A DNA stretch of 64,000 nt from Zopfochytrium polystomum (GCA_025765615.1 JAIVFJ010000022.1:1-64000), one strand, 5' to 3'; shown: positions 20,931-32,154, counted from the stretch's first letter. Numbers and translations are program-made. The notes: a model not told the origin generated them from the sequence alone.

Positions 20931-21505
20931 GGGCGGGACGTCAGCTGCTCATTTTGAAGATGAGAAAAAAGAATGACGACGAACGCTTGCCTTTGACGAA
21001 ACCTGTGCGTGGAGGTGAGACAGATTTATTTATTTATTTATTTTTTTTTGTTTTTTTGGCCTTCCGTCTTCACAACCAACGACTTGAATAGCCTGCGCAG
21101 TCAGCTCGAGGGCCGGAACGCGAAGACAGCCGAGACACTCGACTCTGCACATACGCGTGTACGCAACATCCTTTTACCCTCGACACCTGTTCCACCGCCA
21201 AACACCCTCTAGTTCGATTCAAAGCAGCCATTTTTGCCATGGGGTTACAGGCGCATTGTCCACGAGACTTACGCACGAGTCTCCTTTGTGTTTTGGTCTC
21301 TCGGCACTGCCGAGAAGAGGGGGCCGGGGGGAGATGCCAGGACGTGGCGGTGTGTTACGCAGCGTTTCTCAGCACATGTTTGAATATTTTGTCAGACAAT
21401 CAACGTTTCAATTCAAAAACCTCTTCTTATTTCAGTGAGATTGCCGCAAGAAAATGAAACAAAATCAAGTGCAAGTCCTCCTGTTTTCACTCGCGAACTA
21501 CAAGC
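20931..21505. other. intergenic, nothing recognised
   Basis: Short AT-rich patch (TTTA repeats near 21025) and no protein-like frame. Confidence 0.4.
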
Positions 21506-22237
21506 CTAGTACGAAAACGCCAGCCCCCCCGACGCGCCAATACTCTGTCCCGAGACCCAGCGGCTCTTTGGGTCCAGCAGGAACGCCACCGCCGCAGCAA
21601 CCTGCTCCGGCTTCCCGACCTCCCCAAACGGTGTGACCTGCGCCGCCCTCTCCTCCATGCCCGGAGGCATCATGTCCGTCTTCGTCAGCCCCGGCAGCAC
21701 CGCGTTGACCCTGATCTTTCGCGGCCCAAGCTCGACGGCCAGCGCCCGCGTGTACGCGTCCATGGCCCCCTTCGACGCCGTGTACGTCGTGTGGTTCGGG
21801 AACGGCGCTCGAGTGATCGCGGACGAGATGTTGACGATGCTGCCTTCGTCTGGGATATGGGGCACCGCCACCGACGTGACATAGAGGAACGACAGCACGT
21901 TGGCGGCGATGGTCCGCTCGATGGTCTCGGGGGGCGCGGTCACCGGTGCGGGCTCGAGGATCGCGGCGTTGTTGACCAGGCCCGTGATCTTGCCAAAGCG
22001 GGCGACGGTCTCGTTGATGAGCTTCGTTGCGCCGTCTGGGGTCGAGACGTCGGCTTGGATGGCGACGGCGTCGCCTGCGCCAAGCTGGTTGAGCTCCTTG
22101 ATGAGCGCGTCGGCGGCGGCGGCGGAGGCTTTGTAGTTGACGACGACAGCGGTGGATTTGTCGGCCACTTGTTTGGCGATGGCGGCGCCGATTCCCTTGG
22201 CGGCGCCAGTGATGACGATGACACGATCAAAGGACAT
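21506..22237 (-). CDS. short-chain dehydrogenase/reductase (classical SDR)
   Basis: 243 residues, intronless, ATG at 22237. The Rossmann nucleotide-binding motif TGAAKGIG is at residues 10-17, NNAA near residue 87, a catalytic Ser in VNISSAITR, and the YTASKGAMDAYTR segment supplies Tyr and Lys. The RVNAVLPGLTKTDM and WVSGQSIGASGG segments are typical of SDRs resembling 3-oxoacyl-[ACP] reductase. The length matches the family (about 245-250). It would reduce a keto group or oxidise an alcohol with NAD(P)(H) in the cytosol; the substrate is not readable. Intronless in an intron-rich genome, which could mean retroposition or transfer. Confidence 0.92.
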   Translation of the reverse strand: MSFDRVIVITGAAKGIGAAIAKQVADKSTAVVVNYKASAAAADALIKELNQLGAGDAVAIQADVSTPDGATKLINETVARFGKITGLVNNAAILEPAPVTAPPETIERTIAANVLSFLYVTSVAVPHIPDEGSIVNISSAITRAPFPNHTTYTASKGAMDAYTRALAVELGPRKIRVNAVLPGLTKTDMMPPGMEERAAQVTPFGEVGKPEQVAAAVAFLLDPKSRWVSGQSIGASGGLAFSY

Positions 22238-23127
22238 ATTTGTTGAAGGGCTGCTGGGTGTGGTTGAAAAAGTTGGATTGAACGTTGGAGACGGGAGGGG
22301 TTAGGGCTCGCAATTGAAGGAAATTCACGGCGGTGATGAGTCCGTTTGTGGTGAAAGTCCTCCTGTTTTTTATACCCGCGGTTGGAGTTGTAAGTGTCGC
22401 TCGCTGTTCATTTTCAGCCGACTCTCTTTCCGCCTGTCCGAGCGCCTCCCCCTTCCATATTTTTTTTCGTTCTTGTCGAAACCGCTTTCTGCGACAAACA
22501 AAATTTTTTTTTATTGCATTGCTAATCAAGAGAGAGAGACGCGTTCGAAGAAGTCACCATTTTTTCTGGAGACGCTGGTGCGGCCGCATTACAAATTTTC
22601 CACGCTGCGGCCAGCGGGTGAGCGGGTGGACGGTTTTTCCGCGGTCCGCACCGGCGAAAACAGGCGCAGCATCGGCTCGCCTCACTCACGCCCGGACAGT
22701 TCCAAACCATATTTGTGCTCTACTGTCCTTTATCACATATTGCACTTCTGTAATTCTGAGGAGACTGCCAGTCCGTTTACATCTACTCGCAAGACAGGAC
22801 TGGACCCAAGTATACACCATACACGCTTCGGCCTGGCACCGTAGGCAGTTCTTGTTCGTTGCTTTTCCCCTGCTTGTCAACTTATTATTTGAAACAACTC
22901 ATTCGTCAGACCCTGGCCGCTTCCGAGATTGCAGGCCAGCCGTCCTCTTGCGTTTGTTTCAAAGCGGGAGGTAAGTGGGCCACCAACTGGCAAATCTCGT
23001 TTTGCCTTCTGCCTTGCCGATCAATTCCTTTGAAATTGAAAGGTGCAATGTTGGTGGAACGAAGCCAACAAAGAAAAATATAAAATAAAAAAAGATAGAC
23101 AGAGCGAGAGTGAGAAAGAATAAAATA
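22238..23127. other. intergenic, nothing recognised
   Basis: Frames of up to 213 codons exist on the plus strand, but they lack domain-like sequence and overlap each other. I call no gene. Confidence 0.35.
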
Positions 23128-23538
23128 TTAATCATTTGAACCCTCCATGAGGCTTTGGTCCAACACTTCTACGCGGCGTCCGCGATACCAGCGGGAGGGT
23201 GAAGAGCGAGGATGAGCCGGGTTACGCTGGATGGGAGCGTGTCGAGACAGGGGGCAGCGTGCGCGGGTGGTGCGGTGGGCGCCGCGGATGTGAGGAATAC
23301 GTCGAGGGCAGAAGGCGCGGAGAACGGCCATCTGATGTTGGGGGGAAAGTATTCCAGCGAGACGATGAGCTTTTTTCTCCTCAATGTGTTCAAGCAGAAA
23401 GCAATGTTGTCCGGCCGGCAAACGAACCAAGCATCTCGCGTCGAGCGCGGTTATCTTTGCCAGCCTGGCGCGGAACTCCGCGTCGGAGTCGACGTCGGCA
23501 CGAAACTCCCTTTGCGTGTGTCGCCACCCGTCCGACAT
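23128..23538 (-). CDS. hypothetical protein, weak
   Basis: ATG at 23538, 136 residues. The first 80 residues (MSDGWRHTQREFRADVDSD onward) look like ordinary soluble protein with acidic and basic residues mixed. The remainder becomes Arg/Pro/His-rich, as expected if translation has left the true frame. A second frame at 23393-23169 (LEYFPPNIRWPFSAPSALD) also looks protein-like, so the real gene may have an intron near 23400 or a frameshift. No family recognised. Confidence 0.3.
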   Translation of the reverse strand: MSDGWRHTQREFRADVDSDAEFRARLAKITALDARCLVRLPAGQHCFLLEHIEEKKAHRLAGILSPQHQMAVLRAFCPRRIPHIRGAHRTTRARCPLSRHAPIQRNPAHPRSSPSRWYRGRRVEVLDQSLMEGSND

Positions 23539-23689
23539 GTTGCACAGCGAGCCCAAACCGAACTGAGAGGCAGCTATAGTGCCAGGATATTGCGCGGAGG
23601 GCCTTCGTCCCCCTTCGGTGCTGCGTGTCAGGGAACGAGTTTAGGAGAATGTTTAGACCCACGGCAAACGCCAAAGCAAACAAACAAAA

Positions 23690-24388
23690 CAAACGCTACT
23701 GGTTCCCCTGGACCACGCGCCAAAAAGCGGGACGAGCGCTTCCAGCAGGAGGGTCCCGACGCGCTGCTGCTGCTGCTGGGGCGGCGGCGAGCAGAGGCAA
23801 GGGAGGGCGCCAGGAAGAGCAGCGCGCCGGTGACGACGGCGACGACGAGCCTTCCACGGCGTTCGAGGTTCCAAAGATGCCGACGTTATTACCGACGCCA
23901 GTTTTTCCACGTCCCTTCCCCTTATCGAGACGTTGTCGTCGGTGGCCGCGATCAAGTACGTGACGTACTGGAGGGCGTATTCGTCGCGGCTGCCGCAGCA
24001 AACACCGTCGGCTCTGTGGGTGACATCGCAGAGGTAGTCGCGCCCGCTGCTTGACGCAGAAGCTCTGCAGCGCCGGTCGCGTGGAAGTGGTGTTGAGACT
24101 ACCGTGGCGACCGAAGGTTGAAGCTGGAGTCGCAAGGACGACGGAGGTGGTCGACGCCGGGTTGACTTGGTCAGCGCCGGTGTATGAGGTGGTCACCGTT
24201 AAGTACGACGCGATGGTCTGCTGCGGCGACATGATGACGATGACCATGGAAATGACGAGCGCATAGACGTTCAGGCCCTCGCACGCTGTAAACCATTCTT
24301 TTACTTTGGTTTGGTTGATGGCCGCGAGAAGGCGAGCGTCATGTTGGAACGCTCGCGGAACTTGTTTTGCAACAACTGCCAAGAACAT
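23690..24388 (-). CDS. hypothetical secreted or membrane protein, possibly broken
   Basis: A frame from ATG 24388 contains a hydrophobic stretch (VYALVISMVIVIM) followed by Ser/Thr-rich sequence, which looks like a signal peptide if translation starts at an internal Met. Around 24065 the plausible coding frame changes to one with paired cysteines (YLCDVTHRADGVCCGSRDEY). I found no good splice sites to join the two, so either an intron is missed or a frameshift is present. No family recognised. Confidence 0.3.
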
Positions 24389-24978
24389 GGCAGCCGGCCA
24401 CTTCAAAGCCAGATGAAGTGACCAAACCCGACAATCCTGCTGCTACTTTTTTTTTACTTCTTCCTTTTTTACATCTGTGGCAGCCCGGATACTTTGAAGG
24501 ATGGTGCTGAGGACCACGTTGCAGCGGACTGTGGAACTCTGTTTGAAGTCAACTGCTTTCCTCGTGAAGGGCCTGATTGCCCGCTCTTCTGTTTCCCGAT
24601 GGCAGCCCTTTATTTGGTGTGGGATAGAGGGACAAACTGAGGGCGAAAATCACTGAGTAGGTAAAGATCAGCGCTTGGAGCCTATGGAGAAACAAATAAC
24701 GACTTTTTTTTATGGAACAATAAATCCTGCGTCGCGTTCACAGTTCCTCCTTTGAGGCGGAAAAAAAGATGAATCCCTGACTGCTTTGAGGAATAGCCCC
24801 TTTCCAACGTGCAGGGCTTTCGCCCAGGATAAATGGTTTCAAGGGCCGAGGGACGAAGGCAATGCGAAGGTCGCTCGGCATGTTTCCGCTTTAATCATCG
24901 TCTCTTTGTAAGAAATAAACACGCTTTGTGGAAATACTACCAGTCAAAGAAAAAATAAATACTTTTAAGCAATCTTAA
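24389..24978. other. intergenic, AT-rich, nothing recognised
   Basis: Several T- and A-runs and no protein-like frame. Confidence 0.4.
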
Positions 24979-25050
24979 TAGCAGCGGAACGTTTCGATCG
25001 TTCGACCTTTGGGTTATGAGCCCAACGTGCTTCCACTACACTACGCTGCT
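24979..25050 (-). tRNA. initiator tRNA-Met (CAT), copy 1
   Basis: 72 nt. The acceptor AGCAGCG pairs with CGCTGCT. The anticodon loop CTCATAA sits in a TGGG/CCCA-type stem with the three G-C pairs typical of initiators, and the T-loop ATCGAAA has the initiator signature (A in place of T54). The first base pair A-T is also an initiator trait. Identical to the gene at 28362-28433, but on the opposite strand. Confidence 0.93.
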
Positions 25051-25887
25051 GGCGGCTATGAAGTTTTTTATTTTAACTTAATTTAAAATAAATCATCCAA
25101 ATTGGGATGAATCACCGAAATCAGCGCAACGCAACCCCGGAACACAACACGAACGAAAGTTCGGCAGATATTTGAAGTCATCCTCCAGACGAATCCAGAT
25201 GAAATCGATTCGCGAGAGCTTCCCGGCTTAATGCTGGAGCAGAGATCAGAGCACCCAAATAAAATATATACCCCAGTTGTATTACTCCTGTGAAGGACCA
25301 AGCTCTGCATTTCCCCAAGTTGATTGGGACGCTGGACAAGAATACGAGAAAGCTTATCTTCGGGTTTGAAAAAACACCCGGCCCGCACTTGATAAAGAAC
25401 AAGAGTGCGATCAGCTGAGTGTGCGAGCCACCCTCAGTCCAGAGTCGCACTGCCATGTGCCCGCGTTCTCGGCAAACCTTCCGCCAAACTGCAAAGTGTC
25501 AAGCAGGTTGTTCGATGATGTTGGCAACGCCTGACAAAGTACCCGTGGCTAAGGACTGCAGGACGCCATGGTGCGATTTTCTCCATCGAAAAATGTGGGT
25601 CTGCTCCTTTTTTTTAAAAATATCCAATCAAGGATTTGGTCGAAAATCCACGACCTTCCCCATTACGTTGCGGCTGGTTTGAAGTAGCTCCATTGTGTTT
25701 CTTTCAACACGTCCGGCCTCCAGTTTTGCGCCGACGCAGATGTGTCAGCTGCAGGGGTTCGGAGATACACTTGCAGGTGCGGCGCTGGTACAACACCCTC
25801 TGTCAAAACACAGCTTCCCTGTAACGTTGTCGCACTCTAGCCGGCAACACGTTGGTCGTGTTGCTAGACTGACGGTGAAGACCCACC
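25051..25887. other. intergenic between tRNA genes
   Basis: No protein-like frame recognised. Contains a short (T)n run near 25600. Confidence 0.4.
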
Positions 25888-25959
25888 GCTGTATTCGTAT
25901 AGTGGTTAGTACGCCTCGTTGTGGCCGAGGAAACGGTGGTTCGATTCCACCATACAGCA
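25888..25959 (+). tRNA. tRNA-His (GTG)
   Basis: 72 nt. The acceptor GCTGTAT pairs with ATACAGC, discriminator A. The anticodon stem CCTCG/CGAGG encloses the loop TTGTGGC, giving anticodon GTG. The T arm GGTGG-TTCGATT-CCACC is perfect. The extra 5' G of tRNA-His is added after transcription in eukaryotes, so its absence from the gene is expected. Confidence 0.93.
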
Positions 25960-26594
25960 GTCATGCAGTAGATTGTTTAATTTAGAATGGCAATCAGGAC
26001 TCGGACAATGAGAAGGAGTGAACCTCCGATCAACGTGTGCTTACATTCCTGTTCGTCATCCGTCGTTTGATTTATACGCACATTCGGAAACAACCACATT
26101 ACAACTGATCTCGCCATCGTTCCTGTTGAAATCTGGCAGCGAGACGAGCGAGACGGTGGTCGCGGAGGGCATGACAAGTCAAGACTGTGATCAACTTCTT
26201 TTTTTTTCTTCTCTATATCGATTGTCACACACAGGGGCATATTCCAACAGTTGCCACATCATCGACCAAAATTAAATGAAACCGGCAGAGATAACACCCA
26301 AGGCCAAGGTCGAGTGCACCGAAGTGTTTCCTCCCCGTCAATTGTTGCATTTTATTTTATTTTTTGTAAAATTTCGGCACGCGGTCACTCGATACCCTCC
26401 TTTCTTCACGGGTTTTATTCAGTCCTGAGACGCGGCTTCGAATTAACGCTGGTCATTCACTAATTTTATAGCCACCTTCATGGGCCGATGCCTCACTTCC
26501 GCCCACCATCGCTTCGAGTATAACGAGTCGCCAGCCGCGGCGTCTACTTCAAACGGAACACTATAACCTCTAACAAGCAGCCATTCAAGCACCG
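25960..26594. other. intergenic, nothing recognised
   Basis: AT-rich with short T-runs. No gene recognised. Confidence 0.4.
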
Positions 26595-28100
26595 CTAAAT
26601 TTTCCCACAAACCCGCTTCGTATTAAAGTTCTCAGGGATGTCGCCGCGCTCTGCACCGCGCGCTCTCCACCACTTGAGACTGTCTAGTGCTTCCTCTCGG
26701 CCACGTGTTTGTAGCCAGTTTGTTGGGACCGTGATCAAATCAAGCCAGGGCCTCTCCAGGTCCGCAGGGACTCCGAAGCGGTCGCTGACAGCACGGTCTA
26801 ACATCTCGGCAAGCCACTCCATGATTTCGCGGTTGGACGCCTTCCTGGTGATGAATTCTCCGACATATTCACCACCATCATACGTCAGCGCATGGCGGTT
26901 GGGTCTCCACCAGTCGTACAATTCCTCCTTTACGGATGCGATCGTAAGCGGACAAACGAAGCGGTCGGACATATCCGCTTGTTTTGAACCAATCCAGAAT
27001 CCAGGAGCTCCACCTGTAGCCAGTTGCTTGCCTCTTTTACAACGAACGCAGCATTGTCCGGGTCCAGTGGATGGCCTATCCTCTTAGATCCCACCAGAAC
27101 TGGCGAAAGTCCACGCAGCCTCCTGTCGCGGCTTCCTGCAAGCTGTTGCTGTCTGGACAGCTGAGATCACACCAGGACCGAGTGGTGCTTCGTGTAAACT
27201 ACTTCCCCAAAGATATCAGCCGAGCCTCGCAGGAGCTCCTCAAACAATCGAGGACGCGGATCTGACCATTGTTGGAAGCCGATTGAGACGAGGGCTCGAG
27301 AGAGGAATTGACATTGTGTACAGGAGCCTCGTCTGCTGCTTCCCTCTTTCGCAGGTGTGCCAACTGCAAAGTGTCGTCGGTGTAGTCCAACATCCGAAGC
27401 CGGTCTGCCTCCAAATCAGCCTCTTTATCCAGCCATTCCAGAGCCTCGGCGCGATTCGCCTCTGCTGCCTCCAGAGCCCATTTTTCTATGGTAGAGAAGC
27501 ACCCTGGCTTGTGGCGGCGGCACCACCCCAGGACATTGACATGATCGCCAAGGAAGGCGGGATGGAGGACGTTCTGGACGGTCGCAAAGTTGCTGTCTGT
27601 CTCGCCGGGACGTGGCCAACGGTCCATCCACCAATCAAGGACTGCGGTGTGGCCGTTCTGGGCAGCAAGATGGAAGGCATTTTGATGGAGGCCGACTGTG
27701 CTCGTTAGACATTCCGAGTAATCAGAGAAGTTGGAGATTTCGTATGATAATGTGCCACCACTCGACGCGCAGGGGCAGCGGCGGCTGCGACGACATGGCC
27801 GGGGCTTGTGGCAGTCACGAACGGCGACGTATCGACTTCAACAGCGCAGAGAACCCAGAGTAGCTAATCGCGCCTCGATGGATCCGTTTGGCTCGGTCGC
27901 CGAGCGCAAGCGGAAGTTCAGAAGATCGACAAGACCGCGGCGAGAGGCGTTTTGCATGGAGGCAGAGTCTGGCATAGAGGTCGTGCGGCTCGATGCGCAG
28001 GAGAGTGGCCTGACGGAAGCGGACAGGGCCAGGGAGGTGCCTTAGAATCTCGTCGATTGCGGTGGTGGGACTATTGGTGCGTGAAAACCTGAAAGAAGAA
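26595..28100 (-). pseudogene. F-box/'WW' ankyrin-like gene, fragmented
   Basis: Three minus-strand blocks in order look like one gene of the chytrid F-box/ankyrin-like type. An N-terminal block near 28060-27890 (TTAIDEILRHLPGPVRFRQ) has the F-box-like start. A middle block (27805-27199) contains AFHLAAQNGHTAVLDWW and EALEWLDKEADLEADRL. The C-terminal block (26972-26595) has DSLKWWRARGAERGDIPEN. The blocks lie in different frames, and I cannot connect them with good splice sites throughout, so it is more likely decayed than intact. A splice acceptor (TTTCAG) before the first block suggests a further 5' exon. Confidence 0.55.
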
Positions 28101-28361
28101 GGAAAGGTTGATTTTGAAGCCTGCTTTTGCAAGAACAAGAGACACAGGGGGATCACGATTGAAAACTCGAAATCTTGAAAGCGATTACATTGTAAAAACT
28201 TGAAATCGATTGCATGTAAAAAACAAAGTGGTATTACAGTAATAACCAACGAAAGGGATGCCTTTCAGTTTCACGATCTGTGGTTCGGGGCTCGTGGTTC
28301 AGGGCTAATTCTGATGATTCACATTTCAGTTAATAAACCTTTTGATTCCTGATACACCATC

Positions 28362-28433
28362 AGCAGCGTAGTGTAGTGGAAGCACGTTGGGCTCATAACC
28401 CAAAGGTCGAACGATCGAAACGTTCCGCTGCTA
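28362..28433 (+). tRNA. initiator tRNA-Met (CAT), copy 2
   Basis: Base-for-base identical to the tRNA at 24979-25050, in opposite orientation. The flanks are unrelated, so the two are not part of a visible larger duplication. Confidence 0.93.
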
Positions 28434-29325
28434 AAAACCTTGACCTTTCGAGGTGGAAGTCATCCTTTGCGCGTTTTCAAAACCTTGACAGGTGGACATT
28501 ACACAACCCTTTCGCCAAATCGGCAGAGTCTAAAGCGATCATGCTGATATCTGCCAAAAACGCCACCTCTCTCTCTTTCCCAACGAAAAAACACGCAGGC
28601 TCCGCGAAAGACTCTTACCTTTCGGGGTTGGTGCAGTGCGGCCACAACCACCGGCACCCCCGGGGTAATACACCGAGAAAAATCCCTTGGCTTGATCTAT
28701 CGAAGCAAGAATCGCACCAAACATTTTTCCGAATGCTTCCTCGCTGGCACGAATGTTGTTCTTGATGCGTTTTTTATACTTTACCCCCCTAACGCGGCGC
28801 CTTCGAAACGGGGTGGCAGGGTGGCTGAAGTGGGATCGGCCAGCCGCCTCCAACGAACCCCTCCAACCCAATCGACACCTCCCTCCGCAAACCAGCAACA
28901 GGGGGGGAAAAAGTAAATCCTGAAACAAACAACGACATAGAAGCCACAACAACATTTCTCGATTTTTGGCAAGAGCAACTATTGGTGCGTGTAATCCTGA
29001 ATTTGAAGCCTGCGCACAGTCTTCCTTACCGACAGCCTCCCTCCACGTCAGTTGAAGAGTCATTGGAGACACCTACGCGAATCACCTCGAACCGGGGTCG
29101 TCAAGGACAGTGTTGCAGTACTCAATATACGACCGGTGTCCGGCGGCGGGTTTGTGTTTGCGATGATCGATTTTCTGGATGGTAATACAAACACTCCATG
29201 TTTGAGCTGGACCAGATGAGGGAGGGTGTTACACGGTGTGGTTCTTGTGGAGGATGTCTGGCATCACGCTGAAGGATGCTGGGACATTCGCTGTGGCTGC
29301 GTCCTGAAGAACGGAACGTCCACCA
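28434..29325. other. intergenic with a short repeated segment
   Basis: At 28977-29014 the sequence ACTATTGGTGCGTG...TTGAAGCCTGC repeats 28069-28125, which lies at the 5' end of the fragmented ankyrin-type gene. Nothing else recognised. Confidence 0.4.
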
Positions 29326-30321
29326 GCTTTCCCCTTTCTGGGTGACGCCGTCAACGCTGAAGGCACCGCGATCCTCACAGCGGAGCTTGACAGGGGAGCG
29401 GTGCAGCTGTGGGACTTCCCAACGACGCCGCGAGAATGCGAGCTGATCTTGCACGGCGGACAGGAGTCTTTTCAAACCTTTGGCTGGATCGGAACTTTCA
29501 TTATCTCTACATGCCGCCATGGGGCAAAACTGTGGAATGGAGCCACTGGTGCCTTGCTTGAGAATCTGCCTTTTGCCGACTGTTGTGGAGCACGAACGAC
29601 TGGAAACTCTTTTCGCTTTTGGCGGGAGGCTCAATCCGCATCTGGAGCCCAAAGACGACTGGGGGATGGAAACGTGCCAGGCAATCCCAACAACGAGCAA
29701 CCCGGAGCTCTTCTTGCCGATGGCAAGCCAGTCACAGTAAAGTGGCCCAGGGGCGGCGTTTCTGTGTGGATTGAGACTGGCGACCAAGAAGAGCCACCAT
29801 CACTTTGGAAGAAGAGAGTTTCTTTGATCTTCAAAGCTTCAAATGAGCAAATCAAGATGTGGGATTATTCCTTCAGGGAGTGTACGCAGCTTCCAGGAGC
29901 CTGCATCGAAGTTTGGGTTCCCGCGAGTGGATAGCACCACCATCTTCATTTCTGATGCTGTGAGTAGAGAGAGGGATTGAGAGCCATCGAGTTTACAGTG
30001 ATTCATTTCCAAACTGCTTGTCCATTTTCTGTTCTCAAAAGTGAACAGAAAGGTTCAAATTGAGCGAATCAAGGTGTGGGATATTCCTTCTGGGAGTGTA
30101 CGCTGCTTCCAAGAGCCTGCATTGAGGGATCCCGCGTGTGGACGGGACCGCTATCCAAATTTTTGATACTGTGAGTAGAGAGACGGAGCGAGAGCCATCC
30201 AGCTTACGACGATTGATTTCCAAATTGCTCATCCATTTTCCATCGCTTTCTCCCGTAGAGTGAGCAAGTCGCGACTGTCCTCAATTTTGGAGATGGAATT
30301 CCCTTCGGAAATCACTTCTGA
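29326..30321 (+). pseudogene. WD40 protein gene, broken (copy 2)
   Basis: The plus strand encodes WD-like segments in order: AILTAELDRGAVQLWDFP, KLWNGATGALLENLPF, WKLFSLLAGGSIRIWSP, ALLADGKPVTVKWPRGGV, IKMWDYSFRECTQLPG, then VWDIPSGSVRCFQEPAL and IPRVDGTAIQIFDT, with the last exon after a GTGAGTAGAG...CCCGTAG intron and a stop at 30319-30321. Frame changes near 29580 and 29665 prevent a single product. No F-box part is recognisable upstream. One exon plus intron (29836-30018) is repeated at 30050-30230. It is homologous to 4847-5665. Confidence 0.75.
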
Positions 30322-30945
30322 GTGTGTGTTGCAATTGACGCAAGATAAATACATCTCAAGGAACTTGAATTGACCACTGGACCGCGGTGGGACGTGGCGA
30401 GAATCACTTCTTAATTATTCCTTCGTTTCTTTCTTGTGGTGGAAGTCTCGATGCATTCGAGAGCTCGCCAGAGCCACAAAGCTATGAGGAAGTGGCGTCG
30501 ACTGAATGTTGCGGTGTGGAGATGACCCTTCCGGTTGACGTGTTCAAGTGGTCGAGGGAAACTGTGACGGATCGTCCTGCTCATCTTGGACTCAAACTCG
30601 GTCCGCATCGGCCTCGACACTGTGCAGGACACCGCAACGGGACCGTCGGTGATCAAATTCAGCTCATCACAGTCCCGCACCGCCCCATTGACTGTGGCCG
30701 TGTCCGTAAGCCGATAATTACCGCGGCGATGCTCGCTGTCTCTTCTCCCCGTGTTCATTTCGCCCATTCCTCAGACCACACGAAGCAAAAGAAATATACT
30801 GAGTCTCAGTGGGGTCCAATCGGACGATCGCGATGGGTTCCTCGTTCTCAGAGTCAGAAACTTCTCTCATAAGTGAATAGAAAGGCGATTTATTTTGGTG
30901 GGTAATTAGGCCTTCTGAAATCGACAATGAAAGCACCTCATCAGG
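30322..30945. other. conserved spacer between convergent genes (copy 2)
   Basis: Nearly identical to 4207-4846. In this copy the minus-strand frame from 30864 (MREVSDSENEEPIAIVRLD) stays open longer than in copy 1, which has lost one base there. Confidence 0.4.
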
Positions 30946-31839
30946 TTATTCTGGCAACGGCCAGTTGGCAGAAATCTTTCCCTCCAACAGCGAAATCCCG
31001 CTAAGCAACTCCTCCCCGCCAAACCCAGCGTCCAGTACCAGGCGTCCGCACGCAACCAGCCTCCTACGCAGGCTCAGTTCGAATCTCGCTTTTGCTCCGG
31101 TCATCACCATCATCATCCCAGTGGAATGGTCGTCCGGCTCGACGCCCAACGCAAGCGCCAGCCGAACCGTGTCAACGTCCCCGCGCTCGAACCCGGCCTT
31201 GAACACCTTCTTGGGCCCTAACGCCCTCAGGGGTCCGTAATAGTCTACTTCCAGCAAGATGCGGTGCGCCGCGGCCGATCGAGCAGCCTGGTGCCCGTTT
31301 CGCTTCCCGGTGCCTGGGTTGTACGCGCCGAAATCCATCAAGAGCCGCAGCATCGCGAGGTCGTCCCTCTCCAGAGCGGCCCAGACCGTCGAGCGCTTGT
31401 CCTCCAAGTCCACATTGAAAGGGTCGATGCGGTTCGGATCCGCTCCGTGGGTCAGCAGGAGCCGCGCGAGGTCCAAGAACCCGTGCGCCACGGCAAAGTC
31501 GAGCAGCGACGGCGCCGGGGCGGTAGCCGTGTGCGCGAGCTCTTCGGTGTTTGCTGTGAGGAAGGAGACGAGAAGGCGCTCGAGATCAGGCGCGCCGGGC
31601 CATGATTCGAGCTGGGCGAGGAGATCGCCGCTCTGGTGGTGCAATCTGACGACGTCAAGCTTCAGCGACTCGTTGGCTAGGATGCGCCGGAAGGATCGAC
31701 AGACGGTCGAAAGTTTATAGTAGGAGAGGTCGAGGCGGTGTGCGGCAGCCAAGAGCAGGATCGACTGGAGCAGCTCGTCGGGAAGATCGCAGATGGAAAC
31801 GTTGCCGCTCGAGACAACGCCGTCGTCGGGCTCAGCCAT
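30946..31839 (-). CDS. F-box/ankyrin-type protein (copy 2)
   Basis: 297 residues from ATG 31839 (MAEPDDGVVSSGN), a paralogue of the gene at 3331-4206. F-box-like helices occupy residues about 16-60 and the ankyrin turns LLLTHGADPNR, LRLLMDFGAYNP and LALALGVEPDD are kept. It differs by about 17 substitutions and a short insertion (RALGPKK) in the middle. Both copies are open throughout, so both may be functional. It is convergent with the WD40 pseudogene and divergent from the second U6 gene, the same arrangement as copy 1. Confidence 0.75.
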   Translation of the reverse strand: MAEPDDGVVSSGNVSICDLPDELLQSILLLAAAHRLDLSYYKLSTVCRSFRRILANESLKLDVVRLHHQSGDLLAQLESWPGAPDLERLLVSFLTANTEELAHTATAPAPSLLDFAVAHGFLDLARLLLTHGADPNRIDPFNVDLEDKRSTVWAALERDDLAMLRLLMDFGAYNPGTGKRNGHQAARSAAAHRILLEVDYYGPLRALGPKKVFKAGFERGDVDTVRLALALGVEPDDHSTGMMMVMTGAKARFELSLRRRLVACGRLVLDAGFGGEELLSGISLLEGKISANWPLPE

Positions 31840-32154
31840 GACAAGAAACCAAAATCCCTTTCCGCATGCAGTGCAGATTACAGATTGCTTTGATAGTGAA
31901 TACTCCGCTCGCATCTGTGTCGGCGAGATGCGGATGGTACAGCCATGGCCGTCTCTACTTTGTCGCTGTCATTAGTCCGGCCCCCGTTGTGTATTTATCC
32001 TTGCTCGCGATCGTACGTTAAAGAGGTTGTGAGGATGGACAGACGCTCATGTGGTCAAGCCAACAACAGCAACTGGCGGGCATGGACTCGCTCACTGCTC
32101 CGCTCACAGCGCCTGCGCGTGGAAAGGGCCACATAGAAGAGGGAAGAAAAAAAA

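Noticed and set aside
22314..22974. Overlapping plus-strand frames of 176 and 213 codons
   Set aside because: No domain, no consistent splice context, and the two overlap in different frames; nothing supports either.
25888..28433. tRNA cluster as part of a mobile or organellar insertion
   Set aside because: The tRNAs are of nuclear type (initiator traits, no mitochondrial features) and no element boundaries were found around them.
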